Assembly: GCA_002351535.1 (NCBI GenBank)
Contig: DEGR01000070.1
Coordinates: 38,965-102,964 of the forward strand
Length of the DNA stretch: 64,000 nt
Reading direction: 5' to 3'
DNA from: Lachnospira sp. UBA2821
GTDB taxonomy: Bacteria; Bacillota; Clostridia; Lachnospirales; Lachnospiraceae
The translations under genes and the position numbers were made by a program. Positions 28,529-36,841 of the stretch are shown here, in pieces. Each line of letters starts with the position of its first letter. Position 1 is the stretch's first letter. A model generated the notes under the pieces. That model did no database searches and had not been told where the DNA came from. It worked only from the letters and a program-made list of their open reading frames with translations.

Positions 28529-29341
28529 TTAACCAAGTATAGATAATACACCCTGTGTACTCTGGTTAGCCTGTGCAAGCATTGACTGTCCTGCCTGAGC
28601 GAGGATATTGTTCTTGCTGTAGTTAACCATTTCTTCAGCCATATCTACGTCACGGATACGAGACTCTGCTGACTGAGTATTCTCTGAGATATTGTCTAAG
28701 TTAGCAATTGTATGCTCTAATCTGTTCTGTAATGCACCAAGTGCTGAACGCTGTGTAGAAACAATGTCGATAGCTGACTGAATCTTGCTCATTGCAGATC
28801 CTGCCTGTTCAAATGAAGATACTGACAATCCACTTACACCAATTGCTGAAGATTCCATATTACTAATGCTGATAGTAATACCCTGTCCCTGTAAAGAACC
28901 AATCTGAAGATTCTTTCCTGAGAAACCACCATCGATAAGGTTCTGAGTATTGAACTGTGTTGTACTTCTGATTCTGTCAATCTCAGATGTTAATGCATTA
29001 ATCTCCTTCTGGATAGCATCTCTATCGATTGTAGTATTAGTATCGTTAGAAGCCTGTGTAGCTAACTCATTCATTCTCTGAAGAATTGAATGTGTCTCAC
29101 CTAAAGCACCCTCAGCTACCTGAATTGCTGAGATACCATCCTGTGCGTTATCAGAAGCTCTGTTAAGTCCTCTAATCTGGCTTCTCATCTTCTCAGATAT
29201 TGTTAATCCTGCTGCATCATCACCTGCACGGTTGATTCTGTATCCTGAAGATAACTTCTCTGTTGATTTAGCCTGCTGACCTGTTGTAATTCCTAACTGT
29301 CTGTTAGTGTTCATTGCTGATAAATTATGCTGTACTACCAT
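28529..29341 (-). CDS. hag: flagellin
   Basis: 270 residues, filament subunit. N-terminal D0/D1 region MVVQHNLSAMNTNRQLG to MRSQIRGLNRASDNAQDG; C-terminal D1/D0 region ENTQSAESRIRDVDMAEEM to ANQSTQGVLSILG. Almost no variable D2/D3 insert, like Bacillus Hag (about 300 residues). ATG at 29341 with AAGGAGGAATTTATT. A SigD promoter, a leader with two probable CsrA sites, and FliW/CsrA genes in the same window show how it is controlled. Ser/Thr-rich central segments (QASNDTNTTIDR, IRSTTQFNTQN) are candidate O-glycosylation sites, and FliB-modified lysines are expected. Confidence 0.98.
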   Translation of the reverse strand: MVVQHNLSAMNTNRQLGITTGQQAKSTEKLSSGYRINRAGDDAAGLTISEKMRSQIRGLNRASDNAQDGISAIQVAEGALGETHSILQRMNELATQASNDTNTTIDRDAIQKEINALTSEIDRIRSTTQFNTQNLIDGGFSGKNLQIGSLQGQGITISISNMESSAIGVSGLSVSSFEQAGSAMSKIQSAIDIVSTQRSALGALQNRLEHTIANLDNISENTQSAESRIRDVDMAEEMVNYSKNNILAQAGQSMLAQANQSTQGVLSILG

Positions 29342-29348
29342 AATAAAT

Positions 29349-29382
29349 TCCTCCTTGAATATCTAGCAGCATCCTTGCTGCT
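29349..29382 (-). promoter_or_regulatory. flagellin leader CsrA-binding sites (AGGA-loop hairpin plus Shine-Dalgarno)
   Basis: On the minus strand a 7-bp stem AGCAGCA / TGCTGCT (29365-29382) presents AGGA as its four-base loop. Ten bases later the Shine-Dalgarno CAAGGAGGAA (29346-29355) carries a second GGA. A loop-displayed GGA plus a second site over the ribosome site is the arrangement known for CsrA repression of Bacillus hag. The csrA and fliW genes lie 5-6 kb away. Confidence 0.75.
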
Positions 29383-29400
29383 GTGCTATTTTTATTTTCT

Positions 29401-29441
29401 GTAAAACCTCCCTGCGGCCGTACGCTCCGCCGGTATTTTAC
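29401..29441 (-). other. GC-rich hairpin in flagellin leader
   Basis: Arms GTAAAATACC and GG(GA)GGTTTTAC enclose GC-rich GGCGG / CCGC segments. It lies within the transcribed leader between the SigD start and the CsrA hairpin, and is far richer in GC than its surroundings. Possibly stabilises the mRNA 5' end (inference). Confidence 0.55.
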
Positions 29442-29475
29442 GATAAGTAAATTGTATTTGTTTTACTTGTAATAT

Positions 29476-29502
29476 ATATCGGAGGATTCCGATATTACTT
29501 TA
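29476..29502 (-). promoter_or_regulatory. SigD promoter of flagellin
   Basis: Minus strand: TAAA (29499-29502), 16 bases, CCGATAT (29476-29482). This equals TAAA-N15-TCCGATAT, close to the SigD/sigma-28 consensus. The same spacing recurs upstream of flaG and flgM. The -10 lies in an inverted repeat, ATATCGGA / TCCGATAT. Confidence 0.85.
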
Positions 29503-29530
29503 TAGCTTTTTTTATTTTTTTTGAAAAAAT

Positions 29531-30019
29531 TTAATTCTTTTTATCCATGAATTGTGGGTCTATGTAATTAACTTTATTCATATTCTTATAGTAATCAGAA
29601 GTTACTTTTCTTGCACTTTTAGTAACAGATATTGCCTTTCTTTCATTATTAATCAGCGTCATGACCATTTCCCGGTTTCTTTTTTCCTGACGCTGGATAT
29701 TCATGCTTTTTTCTGTTATTGTTTCAATAAGTGTCTGCATTTCCTTAATCTGTATCGCATACATTTTCTTATTATTTTCATCTGCAAGTTCATCTTTTAC
29801 TCTTGTGTACAAAGTATCAAATCCATTATCAAGCTCCTGCAGTTCATTGATAAGCCTTTCCTTTTCTCCATATGTCTGTTCCATTATTTCATCATCTATC
29901 TTGCCACTCTGTGACACTTCATACTGTTTTTCATTCTGAACAGATATGTCTTCTAATATGCTTATCTTTTTCTTAAGCGAGCTAATCATTATCTGAATAT
30001 AATTTTGTGTATTGTCCAT
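29531..30019 (-). CDS. FliT/FlgN-like flagellar export chaperone (probable)
   Basis: 162 residues from ATG 30019 (GAGGAGAATACT before it). Entirely helical, charged and coiled-coil-like: SLKKKISILEDISVQNEKQYE, ELQELDNGFDTLYTRV, EMQTLIETITEKSM. Size, position just after fliS and lack of other domains fit a FliT- or FlgN-type chaperone, but sequence motifs alone are weak. It sits between the fliS terminator and the flagellin promoter, so expression depends on readthrough or an unseen promoter. Confidence 0.6.
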   Translation of the reverse strand: MDNTQNYIQIMISSLKKKISILEDISVQNEKQYEVSQSGKIDDEIMEQTYGEKERLINELQELDNGFDTLYTRVKDELADENNKKMYAIQIKEMQTLIETITEKSMNIQRQEKRNREMVMTLINNERKAISVTKSARKVTSDYYKNMNKVNYIDPQFMDKKN

Positions 30020-30038
30020 AGTATTCTCCTCTTTATTC

Positions 30039-30083
30039 AAAAAATCCGCTATACTAAATCCCACTCTAGTATAACGGATTTTT
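30039..30083 (-). terminator. fliS operon terminator
   Basis: Stem AAAAATCCGTTATACTA / TAGTATAGCGGATTTTT with one mismatch and a 10-base loop, T-rich on the minus-strand 3' side. It is 20 bases after the fliS stop and immediately before the ribosome site of the FliT-like gene. Confidence 0.85.
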
Positions 30084-30102
30084 CTACATTACTACCTGCT
30101 TA

Positions 30103-30474
30103 TTATCTTGCCCTTTTCATTACCTCTTCCCAGGTCTCACGCATTGTTCTGAGATGCTTCAATACTTCCTCAAGTATTTCTTTATCTTTATGAATATTTG
30201 CCTCAATAAGTCGTTCATTAAGATATTTATATACTTTTTCGAAATCGTTTGCAACCTGATATTTGAAGTTAAGTGTTGCTCTGAATTCTTCTATTATTCT
30301 CTCTACTTTCTTTATATTATCATGTGCTTTTTGAATATCCCCTTCTTCTACCGCCATTATTGCTTTATTGCAGAATTTTATTGCCCCATCATACAACATA
30401 AGTGTAAGCTGTGCCGGTGAAGCGGTCATTATTTTATTATTCTGATAATTCTGATAACCTCTTGGTAATGCCAT
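30103..30474 (-). CDS. fliS: flagellar export chaperone FliS
   Basis: 123 residues, normal for the family; ATG after GGAGACAGAC. Characteristic blocks YQNYQNNKIMTASPAQLTLM, LYDGAIKFCNKAIMA and YKYLNERLIEANIHKD. Binds the disordered C-terminus of flagellin in the cytoplasm to prevent polymerisation and aid export; in Bacillus it also shapes the FliW-Hag-CsrA switch. It lies downstream of fliD as in most Firmicutes. Confidence 0.96.
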   Translation of the reverse strand: MALPRGYQNYQNNKIMTASPAQLTLMLYDGAIKFCNKAIMAVEEGDIQKAHDNIKKVERIIEEFRATLNFKYQVANDFEKVYKYLNERLIEANIHKDKEILEEVLKHLRTMRETWEEVMKRAR

Positions 30475-30526
30475 GTCTGTCTCCTATCTGCTGCTTTTTT
30501 AACTATTATATATTATAATTATATAA

Positions 30527-32761
30527 TTATGAACCTAGTAATCCTGAAAGCTGTGAACTCTTTGAATTAAGTGATGCCAATGCTTTTTCCATTGCAGTAA
30601 ACTGTTTTCTGTATCTTGTCTCGTAGTTCTCTATCTTTTCTTCCCAGTCTGATATCTTTTTCTTATAATCATTATATTCTGTCTTCATCTGCTTATCATT
30701 ATATACCGTATAAGCACTTCTAAGTGTTGTGCCTTTCATCCTGTTACTAAGCTCTGTATATACACCGGATGTCAATTGTGTGAAGAAGCTCATGAATGTA
30801 TCAGGGTCTGATGAAAGTGCTTTTCTTAATTTGTCTTCATTTCCTGATACACTTGTGTCATCTTCGTCTCCATCGATATGGTATGCACTTTTCTCGTTTT
30901 CACCTGTCAGGAAATATCCGCCTGTCTTTATTCCAAATGATGAAAGAGAATACATTTTACCATTTACCTCGTATGATTTTGTAAATGCGTTTTTAACACC
31001 ATTTGATACTGAGTTAAGTGTAGAATCTCTTCTTAAAAGTGCACTCTTCACTTTCTCTTCCCACTTCTCTATCTCTTTATCCGTCATCTTATCTTTTTCA
31101 TCATCTGTAAGTGGCTCATAACCTTTAGCTGATGATGCATTATATTTTGAATCCATCTCATTTATTAATGAATTGTACTCTGTAAAGAAGTCTTTTATCT
31201 TGTCATATAATCCGTCAACATCTGTATCCGTTGTAATGCTTATAGTTTCATCCGGTTCTGTCACTCCATTTACACTAATTGTAAGCCCATTAATATTAAA
31301 GTTGTTAGTATTTGATGTAAATATAGCACCATTTAACTCTATCTCTGAGTCTGCACCATTAATTCTTGTTGCAGTTGTAGTCAATTTACCTGCAGCCTGT
31401 TTATCAAGTATATTCTGCGCCTCTGTTTTCTGTGTAGCATAATATGTCTTAAGGTTAGCAAGAAGCTCTGCATTGTTCTTGTCTATGTCATTATTCTTTT
31501 CTTTAACATATTGTGAAAGCTTGCTGTTTTCATCATCAGATGTATCTGTAAGAATATCATTGTCCTTGTCAAGTTTCTCAGTTGCCTCGGTAATGCTTTT
31601 ATCTATGTCTGCAGCATCATCATTATATTTCTTAACTAATATTTCTCTGTCTTCCGATGTAAGTACATCATCTGCATATTGTGCATTTACTTCTTTCATT
31701 GCAGATAACTGGTTCTCATAATCCGAAAGTTCTGCCTTTTCATCATCCGTAAGTGTATCTTTCTTTTTAAGCTCATCTATTTTATCCTGAACCTCTTTTT
31801 CATTAGCATTTATTTTATCTGCTATTTTATCTGCCAGTGTTTTATCCGGATCTGTATCTGCATTTACCTCATCTGCTAATTTATTAATATAATCTCTCTT
31901 ATAATCTGCTGTCTTCTTCTGCAAATTAAGTTTTTCCAACGTATCTGTAAGATTCTTAACTTCTGTCTCTAAATTCTTCTTTTCTGTTGCATTAGTTGTA
32001 TGTAATGTCTTCCTTTTTTCATATACCTCTTCGGCTTTTTTATCAGAATCCATCGCTGCAATCTCTGTGTATTTTGCCATGTCCTTTGAAGAATATGTTG
32101 CAAGTCCAAGCTTTGCGAGTGCATTCGTTCCATCTGTATTATCACCTACAAGTGAAAAGTCTGCATCTGCACCACTCTTCTTTGAACTCACAAAGAATCT
32201 CTGGTTCGTCTCATCGAAACTTGCGTTAACCCCTGCATCCTTAAGACTGGCTACAAAGCTGTTGACTGTCATGTCATCTGTTACTTCTATATTGGTTTCA
32301 ACTCCACCTGCAGTAACACTTATAGCACTGCCTTTTGCTATCCCCATATCAGTTAACTTTGTTGAACCTGATACTTTTGTCTCAACCTCTTTACCGGTAT
32401 CATCTTTGGTTTTAATCTTATCAACCACACCACCTGTCAAATATCCTGAAGTAGCAAGTGATTTGACTTTTAGCTTCTGTGTTCCATTTACTGCCTGACT
32501 GCTTGATGTGACTGTCGCCTTTGTGCTTGTGCTTGTCGATTTCTTCACACTATATCCTGAAGAAAATCTGAGACTTGATAATGAACCTGAGTAAAATTTA
32601 TATATTTTGCTGTTCAGGTCTTTCCATGCATCCTGTTTCCATTCAAGCTTTGTCTGTGCTTTCACAAGATCATCTTTTTTTACACTATATGCTGACACGA
32701 GCTGTGATATAATTGTCTCTGTATCCAGTCCCGATGCCATTCCTGATAAACTGATTGCCAT
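30527..32761 (-). CDS. fliD: flagellar filament cap protein FliD (HAP2), long form
   Basis: 744 residues, well above the usual ~450-500. N-terminus MAISLSGMASGLDTETII and D0/D1 coiled coils are typical; the C-terminal FliD_C block ends with FTAMEKALASLNSKSSQLSG. Residues ~230-460 are an extra, highly charged coiled-coil insert (Lys/Asp/Glu/Asn-rich, no Cys) between the two conserved halves. ATG after AGGAGGAATTGAT. Caps the growing filament and folds exported flagellin; the insert may project outward. Confidence 0.95.
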   Translation of the reverse strand: MAISLSGMASGLDTETIISQLVSAYSVKKDDLVKAQTKLEWKQDAWKDLNSKIYKFYSGSLSSLRFSSGYSVKKSTSTSTKATVTSSSQAVNGTQKLKVKSLATSGYLTGGVVDKIKTKDDTGKEVETKVSGSTKLTDMGIAKGSAISVTAGGVETNIEVTDDMTVNSFVASLKDAGVNASFDETNQRFFVSSKKSGADADFSLVGDNTDGTNALAKLGLATYSSKDMAKYTEIAAMDSDKKAEEVYEKRKTLHTTNATEKKNLETEVKNLTDTLEKLNLQKKTADYKRDYINKLADEVNADTDPDKTLADKIADKINANEKEVQDKIDELKKKDTLTDDEKAELSDYENQLSAMKEVNAQYADDVLTSEDREILVKKYNDDAADIDKSITEATEKLDKDNDILTDTSDDENSKLSQYVKEKNNDIDKNNAELLANLKTYYATQKTEAQNILDKQAAGKLTTTATRINGADSEIELNGAIFTSNTNNFNINGLTISVNGVTEPDETISITTDTDVDGLYDKIKDFFTEYNSLINEMDSKYNASSAKGYEPLTDDEKDKMTDKEIEKWEEKVKSALLRRDSTLNSVSNGVKNAFTKSYEVNGKMYSLSSFGIKTGGYFLTGENEKSAYHIDGDEDDTSVSGNEDKLRKALSSDPDTFMSFFTQLTSGVYTELSNRMKGTTLRSAYTVYNDKQMKTEYNDYKKKISDWEEKIENYETRYRKQFTAMEKALASLNSKSSQLSGLLGS

Positions 32762-32785
32762 ATCAATTCCTCCTTCTTAACTGTT

Positions 32786-33229
32786 CTATAATTTTTCATC
32801 AACAAGTATTCCGGCTATCTCCCATACCTTTGCTATCATCTTAAGTGTTTTCTCAGGTGGTACTTCCTTAATTACTTTCTTTGATTCCTTGTCAACTATT
32901 TTAATCGTGATTCTGTTAGTAGCTTCATCAATTCCAAACTTACATTCTGTATATCCAAGTTTCTTCTTAATGTCATTAAGCTCCTGTCCTACGTCTTCAT
33001 CACTTATTGCCTTCTTATCATCATCTCCAAGAAGTATATCCCTTAACTCTTCCTGATCTTTTATTGTGATTCTCTTTGATGTTTCTGTATCTTTAATTGC
33101 CGATGTGCCTGTAGTGTTCTGCACAGGTTCAACTTTGTTAGAAGCCGCAGACTGATTGTAACTTTCCTGCTGATATGCACCGGCTACGCCCGATGCCCCG
33201 GTTATTCCTGATATTTTGTCCATAGCCAT
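32786..33229 (-). CDS. flaG: flagellar protein FlaG
   Basis: 147 residues from ATG 33229 (GGGAGGAATGTGAT upstream; the open extension to 33394 crosses the SigD promoter). The C-terminal ~70 residues match FlaG: LGYTECKFGIDEATNRITIK, VIDKESKKVIKEVPPEK-like strand, then KMIAKVWEIAGILVDEKL. The N-terminus is low-complexity. Family members influence filament length. First gene of the flaG-fliD-fliS operon. Confidence 0.88.
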   Translation of the reverse strand: MAMDKISGITGASGVAGAYQQESYNQSAASNKVEPVQNTTGTSAIKDTETSKRITIKDQEELRDILLGDDDKKAISDEDVGQELNDIKKKLGYTECKFGIDEATNRITIKIVDKESKKVIKEVPPEKTLKMIAKVWEIAGILVDEKL

Positions 33230-33276
33230 ATCACATTCCTCCCTGGATTTATCATACTCATACACTTCTATAAGTT

Positions 33277-33303
33277 TTATCGGATAATATGGTAAAATAT
33301 TTA
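33277..33303 (-). promoter_or_regulatory. SigD promoter of flaG-fliD-fliS
   Basis: Minus strand: TAAA (33300-33303), 16 bases, CCGATAA (33277-33283). Same geometry as the flagellin promoter and an even better -10; 48 bases upstream of the flaG start. Confidence 0.82.
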
Positions 33304-33344
33304 TAGAAGATTTAAAATTCACATGTAATTTCTTCAATATAACA

Positions 33345-33390
33345 GAACCGTAACCAGAATTTCTCAACTGGCTACGGTTCCTATTTTTTA
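33345..33390. terminator. inverted repeat after Rpn gene, probable terminator
   Basis: Arms GAACCGTAACCAG and CTGGCTACGGTTC (one mismatch), 10-base loop. Begins 8 bases after the Rpn gene stop. The better T-run lies on the plus strand, so minus-strand termination would be weak. Confidence 0.6.
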
Positions 33391-34410
33391 ACAATTATGT
33401 TTTTGTAATTCCTGAATTTTTCTCTTTAGTTTCTCTATCTCTTTCTTATCCTCGTCTATTATTTTGTTCCTCTCACCTATTATTCTATCTTGCTCATCTA
33501 TTATTTTGTCCCTCTCATCTATTTGTAACTGCATCTGGTCGACCATGTAGTCAACAGTATTCCTATCAAGCTCTGCCAATTCTTTTGAAAACATATCCAT
33601 CACCTTCTCCGTATTGAGACACATGTCATACAAATCCTCGTACATCGGAATAAACTCCGGATACCCGTGTATCAGTTTTTCTATCCATTCCGGTGAATCC
33701 ATTCCAAGAAATGTAAGCCATGCCTCCAACTTATTATCTATATTTTCATTTTGCTTGATTTTCTTAAATATGTCAAGTGGAACAAGAATATATTCCTGAA
33801 GCATATTAAGCTCAAGATTTGTATCAAAATTCTGTTTTCCTCTATGTATATATGCCTCACTAATCTCTTTAAGTTCTAATGGACTGTTTTCAAAAAATAT
33901 AATTGTATACACACTGCCTATATCTTTATAGCTGAACTTCTTCTTTTTCACATCACGAAGTCTTTTATATTGTCTTAATAACATATCTGCTGAATAACAC
34001 GCCATTCTTTGTCCTGGAAACGCATAGCCTAGCTTTTGCACCTCTACATCCGCAATAGAACCATCCTCAAGTTCTACAACAATATCCATAATTATGAGAC
34101 ATTTTTCATCTCCAAAACGGGTAGAATCAAGTGGCAGTACTTCCTTTATCACTACCTTTTTATTCAGCAAAACTGATAGTAAATCATTCATTCTCTCAGG
34201 TTCATATTCAGGATTCATAATTTCTTTAAAAAATGAATCATACAATATCTTTATTCCCTTCTCACCAGTACACAAATTCAGAAATAGCTCCTGCTTTTCC
34301 ATACTCCATTCATTATATTTATCCGATAAGCGAACACTTCTGTTTATTTCTCCTAAGACCTGCTCCCTTGTTCTTATTACTGGAAAATATTTCTTTAGAT
34401 TAGTATTCAT
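33388..34410 (-). CDS. Rpn-family PD-(D/E)XK nuclease / putative transposase
   Basis: 340 residues. The N-terminal ~220 match the Rpn/PDDEXK_2 family: SFFKEIM, then CLIIMDIVVELEDGSIADVE followed by VQKLG, holding the Asp and Glu-x-Gln catalytic residues, then RMACYSADMLLRQY. The C-terminal 45 residues are a short tandem repeat of ERDKIIDEQDRIIGER type, a probable coiled coil. Such proteins promote recombination and are abundant in Lachnospiraceae. It sits between csrA and flaG with its own promoter and terminator, interrupting the flagellar genes; probably a later insertion. Confidence 0.85.
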   Translation of the reverse strand: MNTNLKKYFPVIRTREQVLGEINRSVRLSDKYNEWSMEKQELFLNLCTGEKGIKILYDSFFKEIMNPEYEPERMNDLLSVLLNKKVVIKEVLPLDSTRFGDEKCLIIMDIVVELEDGSIADVEVQKLGYAFPGQRMACYSADMLLRQYKRLRDVKKKKFSYKDIGSVYTIIFFENSPLELKEISEAYIHRGKQNFDTNLELNMLQEYILVPLDIFKKIKQNENIDNKLEAWLTFLGMDSPEWIEKLIHGYPEFIPMYEDLYDMCLNTEKVMDMFSKELAELDRNTVDYMVDQMQLQIDERDKIIDEQDRIIGERNKIIDEDKKEIEKLKRKIQELQKHNC

Positions 34411-34469
34411 TATAGTTCCCCTCTTAATTCATTCGTCTATATTGATATATATTTCTATCTATTAAATAT

Positions 34470-34498
34470 AAACTATCATATTTTTAATTTTCTGTCAA
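34470..34498 (-). promoter_or_regulatory. putative SigA promoter of the Rpn gene
   Basis: Minus strand TTGACA (34493-34498), 17 bases, TAGTTT (34470-34475). Perfect -35, weak -10; 60 bases before the Rpn start. Confidence 0.45.
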
Positions 34499-34565
34499 TA
34501 AATCTTTTGTTGTATTCTTTATACTATATAAGCATTCATTATATATAAAACAATGTTTATTTATA

Positions 34566-34612
34566 TAAAAAAACAGAGCAATTACGATTCTAAACATCAT
34601 AACCACTCTGCC
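34566..34612 (-). terminator. terminator after csrA
   Basis: Arms with CAGAG / CTCTG ends and imperfectly paired TTATGAT / ATCGTAA segments around a 7-base loop, then seven T on the minus strand. About 10 bases after the csrA stop. Confidence 0.75.
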
Positions 34613-34622
34613 GTTTCTATTT

Positions 34623-34838
34623 CTATAACAACTGTTTCAACTTGTCTATTCCTTCAACATTAGCTGCTTCTTTATTAGCTTCTGTTATCTGCGCATATAC
34701 CTCTTTTCTATATATAGGAACTGACTTTGGAGCCGATATACCAAGCTTTACCTGGTCACCCTTTATATCGATTATTTTTATTTCGATATCATTGTCGATA
34801 ACAATTGCCTCGTCCTTTTTTCTCGATAAAGCTAGCAT
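34623..34838 (-). CDS. csrA: carbon storage regulator CsrA
   Basis: 71 residues, typical. MLALSRKKDEAIVIDNDIEI, VKLGISAPKSVPIYRKEVY and a helical tail. RNA-binding dimer that binds GGA motifs; in Firmicutes it blocks flagellin translation. The start overlaps the end of fliW by 7 bases, so the two are translationally coupled. The flagellin leader here carries the expected target structure. Confidence 0.97.
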   Translation of the reverse strand: MLALSRKKDEAIVIDNDIEIKIIDIKGDQVKLGISAPKSVPIYRKEVYAQITEANKEAANVEGIDKLKQLL

Positions 34839-35293
34839 TCTGCATTTTCCCTTCCTTCTTTTAATTTGTCAAATATAGGATATTTTATCTGATACTCATC
34901 ACTGTCCACTATTATCTGGCATGCCTTCCTTGTCTCCGTATTTATTACTATTGGAGCTTTCAGATTAGCCGTTGCCTTAGTTGCATCCGAAGGAACAGTT
35001 ACCGTGCAAAGCACAAACATTTCTCCTTCTTTAACATCACCGATAGGTTTTAACAACTCATCTTCCACAACCGGATTATAGTCTTCTTTCACAGATAACG
35101 GGTCAATCACAGGAAATGCAAGTGCAGGCTCCTCTATAGACTGTAACCACGATATTCGTCCTCCCTCCTTATCCGAATCATGAATAAGAAGATATTTCTT
35201 TAAATCAGGAAAGCCAATCATTCCCATATCGAAAGCAATTACTTTGCTGTCATCAACCCCAACTGTACCAAATAATTTTGTTACTATCTCCAT
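34832..35293 (-). CDS. fliW: flagellar assembly factor FliW
   Basis: 153 residues from ATG 35293; a TTG at 35314 is open but unlikely. Blocks VIAFDMGMIGFPDLKKYLLI, PALAFPVIDPL and the C-terminal ATANLKAPIVINTETRKACQ are diagnostic. Antagonises CsrA when not bound by flagellin, so translation follows export. Order flgL-fliW-csrA matches Bacillus, apart from the missing yviE. Confidence 0.96.
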   Translation of the reverse strand: MEIVTKLFGTVGVDDSKVIAFDMGMIGFPDLKKYLLIHDSDKEGGRISWLQSIEEPALAFPVIDPLSVKEDYNPVVEDELLKPIGDVKEGEMFVLCTVTVPSDATKATANLKAPIVINTETRKACQIIVDSDEYQIKYPIFDKLKEGRENAEC

Positions 35294-35314
35294 TATTAAC
35301 ACCACACCTTTCAA

Positions 35315-36817
35315 TTATAAGAAATCCAATAACCTCTTCTGTACTATTTTAGCCGCTGCTGCAAGTGAAGCATCATATACGCTCTTAGCTTCTGCGTACT
35401 CTACAGCAACATCCGTAACATTTACTTCTTCATTAGTACTCTTTAAATTCTTAACTGTTGTCTTCTGTGCTGACAGTCTTGTCTGCGTAAGCTCAAGCCT
35501 CTGCTGTCTTGCTCCGATATCTGCTCTTGCATTACCGACTGTTGTCTTATGGTTCTGAAACTTAGTAAGTCCTGATGTAAATGCGTCATTAAGTTTCTCT
35601 GTTGCGTAGTCATTTTCTCTCTGAGCCATATCAAGAAGCTCTTTAAGCTTAGTCTTATTAGCTGTTCCATCCGGTTCTTTTTCATATAACTCTTTTATTT
35701 TATTTACTTTATTATCAGACTCTATAGCATAATCAACTATAGATAATATCTCGTCAACATCTCTTGTCATTGCATGTTTAAATACATCTTTTCCCTGTAT
35801 ATTTATATCGATACTCTGATTAAAGCTCACCTCATATGATATTGGCTGGTCTTTCTCTGTATAAGTGACAGGCTTTGCAGGGTCTGTAATATCAGTACAG
35901 TCAAAATAATGAATAGGGTTCAGTTCACCCTTCTTAAAACCTGTTCTCTTATATGTTATATCCATCTGGTCAGCATTTTCCATCTGTGCATATGCATCTT
36001 TTCCCATTATAAGTTCGCCTGTCTCTTTTATGAGATATACTTCACCATCTGCCGGTTCCAATGCATTTGTATCATTTCTAGATACAACTTTAACATCAAT
36101 TGTATCTTTCACTGCCATTGTTCCGTCAGCCTGTTTTTCAGACAGATTAATACTAAGTGTATCACCTGCTGCAGCATCTATATTGTCATACCCAAGCCTG
36201 TAACTATATACCTGCTTATATTCCGGAACAGCAATTGAATTAATATTAAGTGTTCCAATTGTATTAGCTGAAACTTTACTTATATCAATACCATTTGCAA
36301 CACGTTTTTCATCTCTTATGTCTGCAAACTCAAATTTTTCTTTTATTTCAAATGATGTATCCTTCTCATCCTCTGTAAAAGTAAGTGACTTATCTGTCTT
36401 ATACCCTGTAAACAGCTTTCTTCCGGCATAATCTGCATTTGCATCTGCAAATAACTGGTCCCTGTATGTTTTTAATGTATTTGAAATCGTCTGCTTATCC
36501 GTATCCTGCAGGTATCCATTGGCACCTTCATTGAGATATTCAAGAATATCCCCAAGAACACCTTCTATGCTCTCCATAGCTTTATCTGTTGTACTCATCC
36601 AGTTATCGGCATCCGGTATGTTTTTTTCAAGATACTGACATATTTCTGAATAAGTTGTACGAAGTCTTAACGCACGCACTGCAATAATAGGGTCTTCAGA
36701 AGGACGCTGAATCTTCTGCTGCGTCATAAGCTGTGTATTAAGAGTATTCTGTCTTTCTTTATTTTTATTAATATTTGCAAGTGAATTGCTAATCATAATT
36801 CCATTTGTAATTCTCAT
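35315..36817 (-). CDS. flgL: hook-filament junction protein FlgL (HAP3)
   Basis: 500 residues from ATG 36817 (GAGGTGTAAT before it). N-terminal MRITNGIMISNSLANINKN and QKIQRPSEDPIIAVRALRLR; C-terminal flagellin-like helix ending near AEAKSVYDASLAAAAKIVQK. Longer than Bacillus FlgL (~300) because of a ~200-residue central insert. Connects FlgK to the filament. Confidence 0.93.
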   Translation of the reverse strand: MRITNGIMISNSLANINKNKERQNTLNTQLMTQQKIQRPSEDPIIAVRALRLRTTYSEICQYLEKNIPDADNWMSTTDKAMESIEGVLGDILEYLNEGANGYLQDTDKQTISNTLKTYRDQLFADANADYAGRKLFTGYKTDKSLTFTEDEKDTSFEIKEKFEFADIRDEKRVANGIDISKVSANTIGTLNINSIAVPEYKQVYSYRLGYDNIDAAAGDTLSINLSEKQADGTMAVKDTIDVKVVSRNDTNALEPADGEVYLIKETGELIMGKDAYAQMENADQMDITYKRTGFKKGELNPIHYFDCTDITDPAKPVTYTEKDQPISYEVSFNQSIDINIQGKDVFKHAMTRDVDEILSIVDYAIESDNKVNKIKELYEKEPDGTANKTKLKELLDMAQRENDYATEKLNDAFTSGLTKFQNHKTTVGNARADIGARQQRLELTQTRLSAQKTTVKNLKSTNEEVNVTDVAVEYAEAKSVYDASLAAAAKIVQKRLLDFL

Positions 36818-36841
36818 ATTACACCTCATTTCTCATGTCAA

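Noticed and set aside
28453..28578. N-terminal extension of the glycosyltransferase downstream of flagellin
   Set aside because: It would translate through the flagellin terminator and into flagellin; ATG 28452 has a proper ribosome site.
32067..32498. 143-codon plus-strand frame opposite fliD
   Set aside because: Antisense shadow of a clearly coding gene; no ribosome site and low-complexity Ser/Val-rich translation.
33230..33394. N-terminal extension of FlaG to 33394
   Set aside because: It crosses the SigD promoter and the Rpn-side inverted repeat; the internal ATG has a strong ribosome site.
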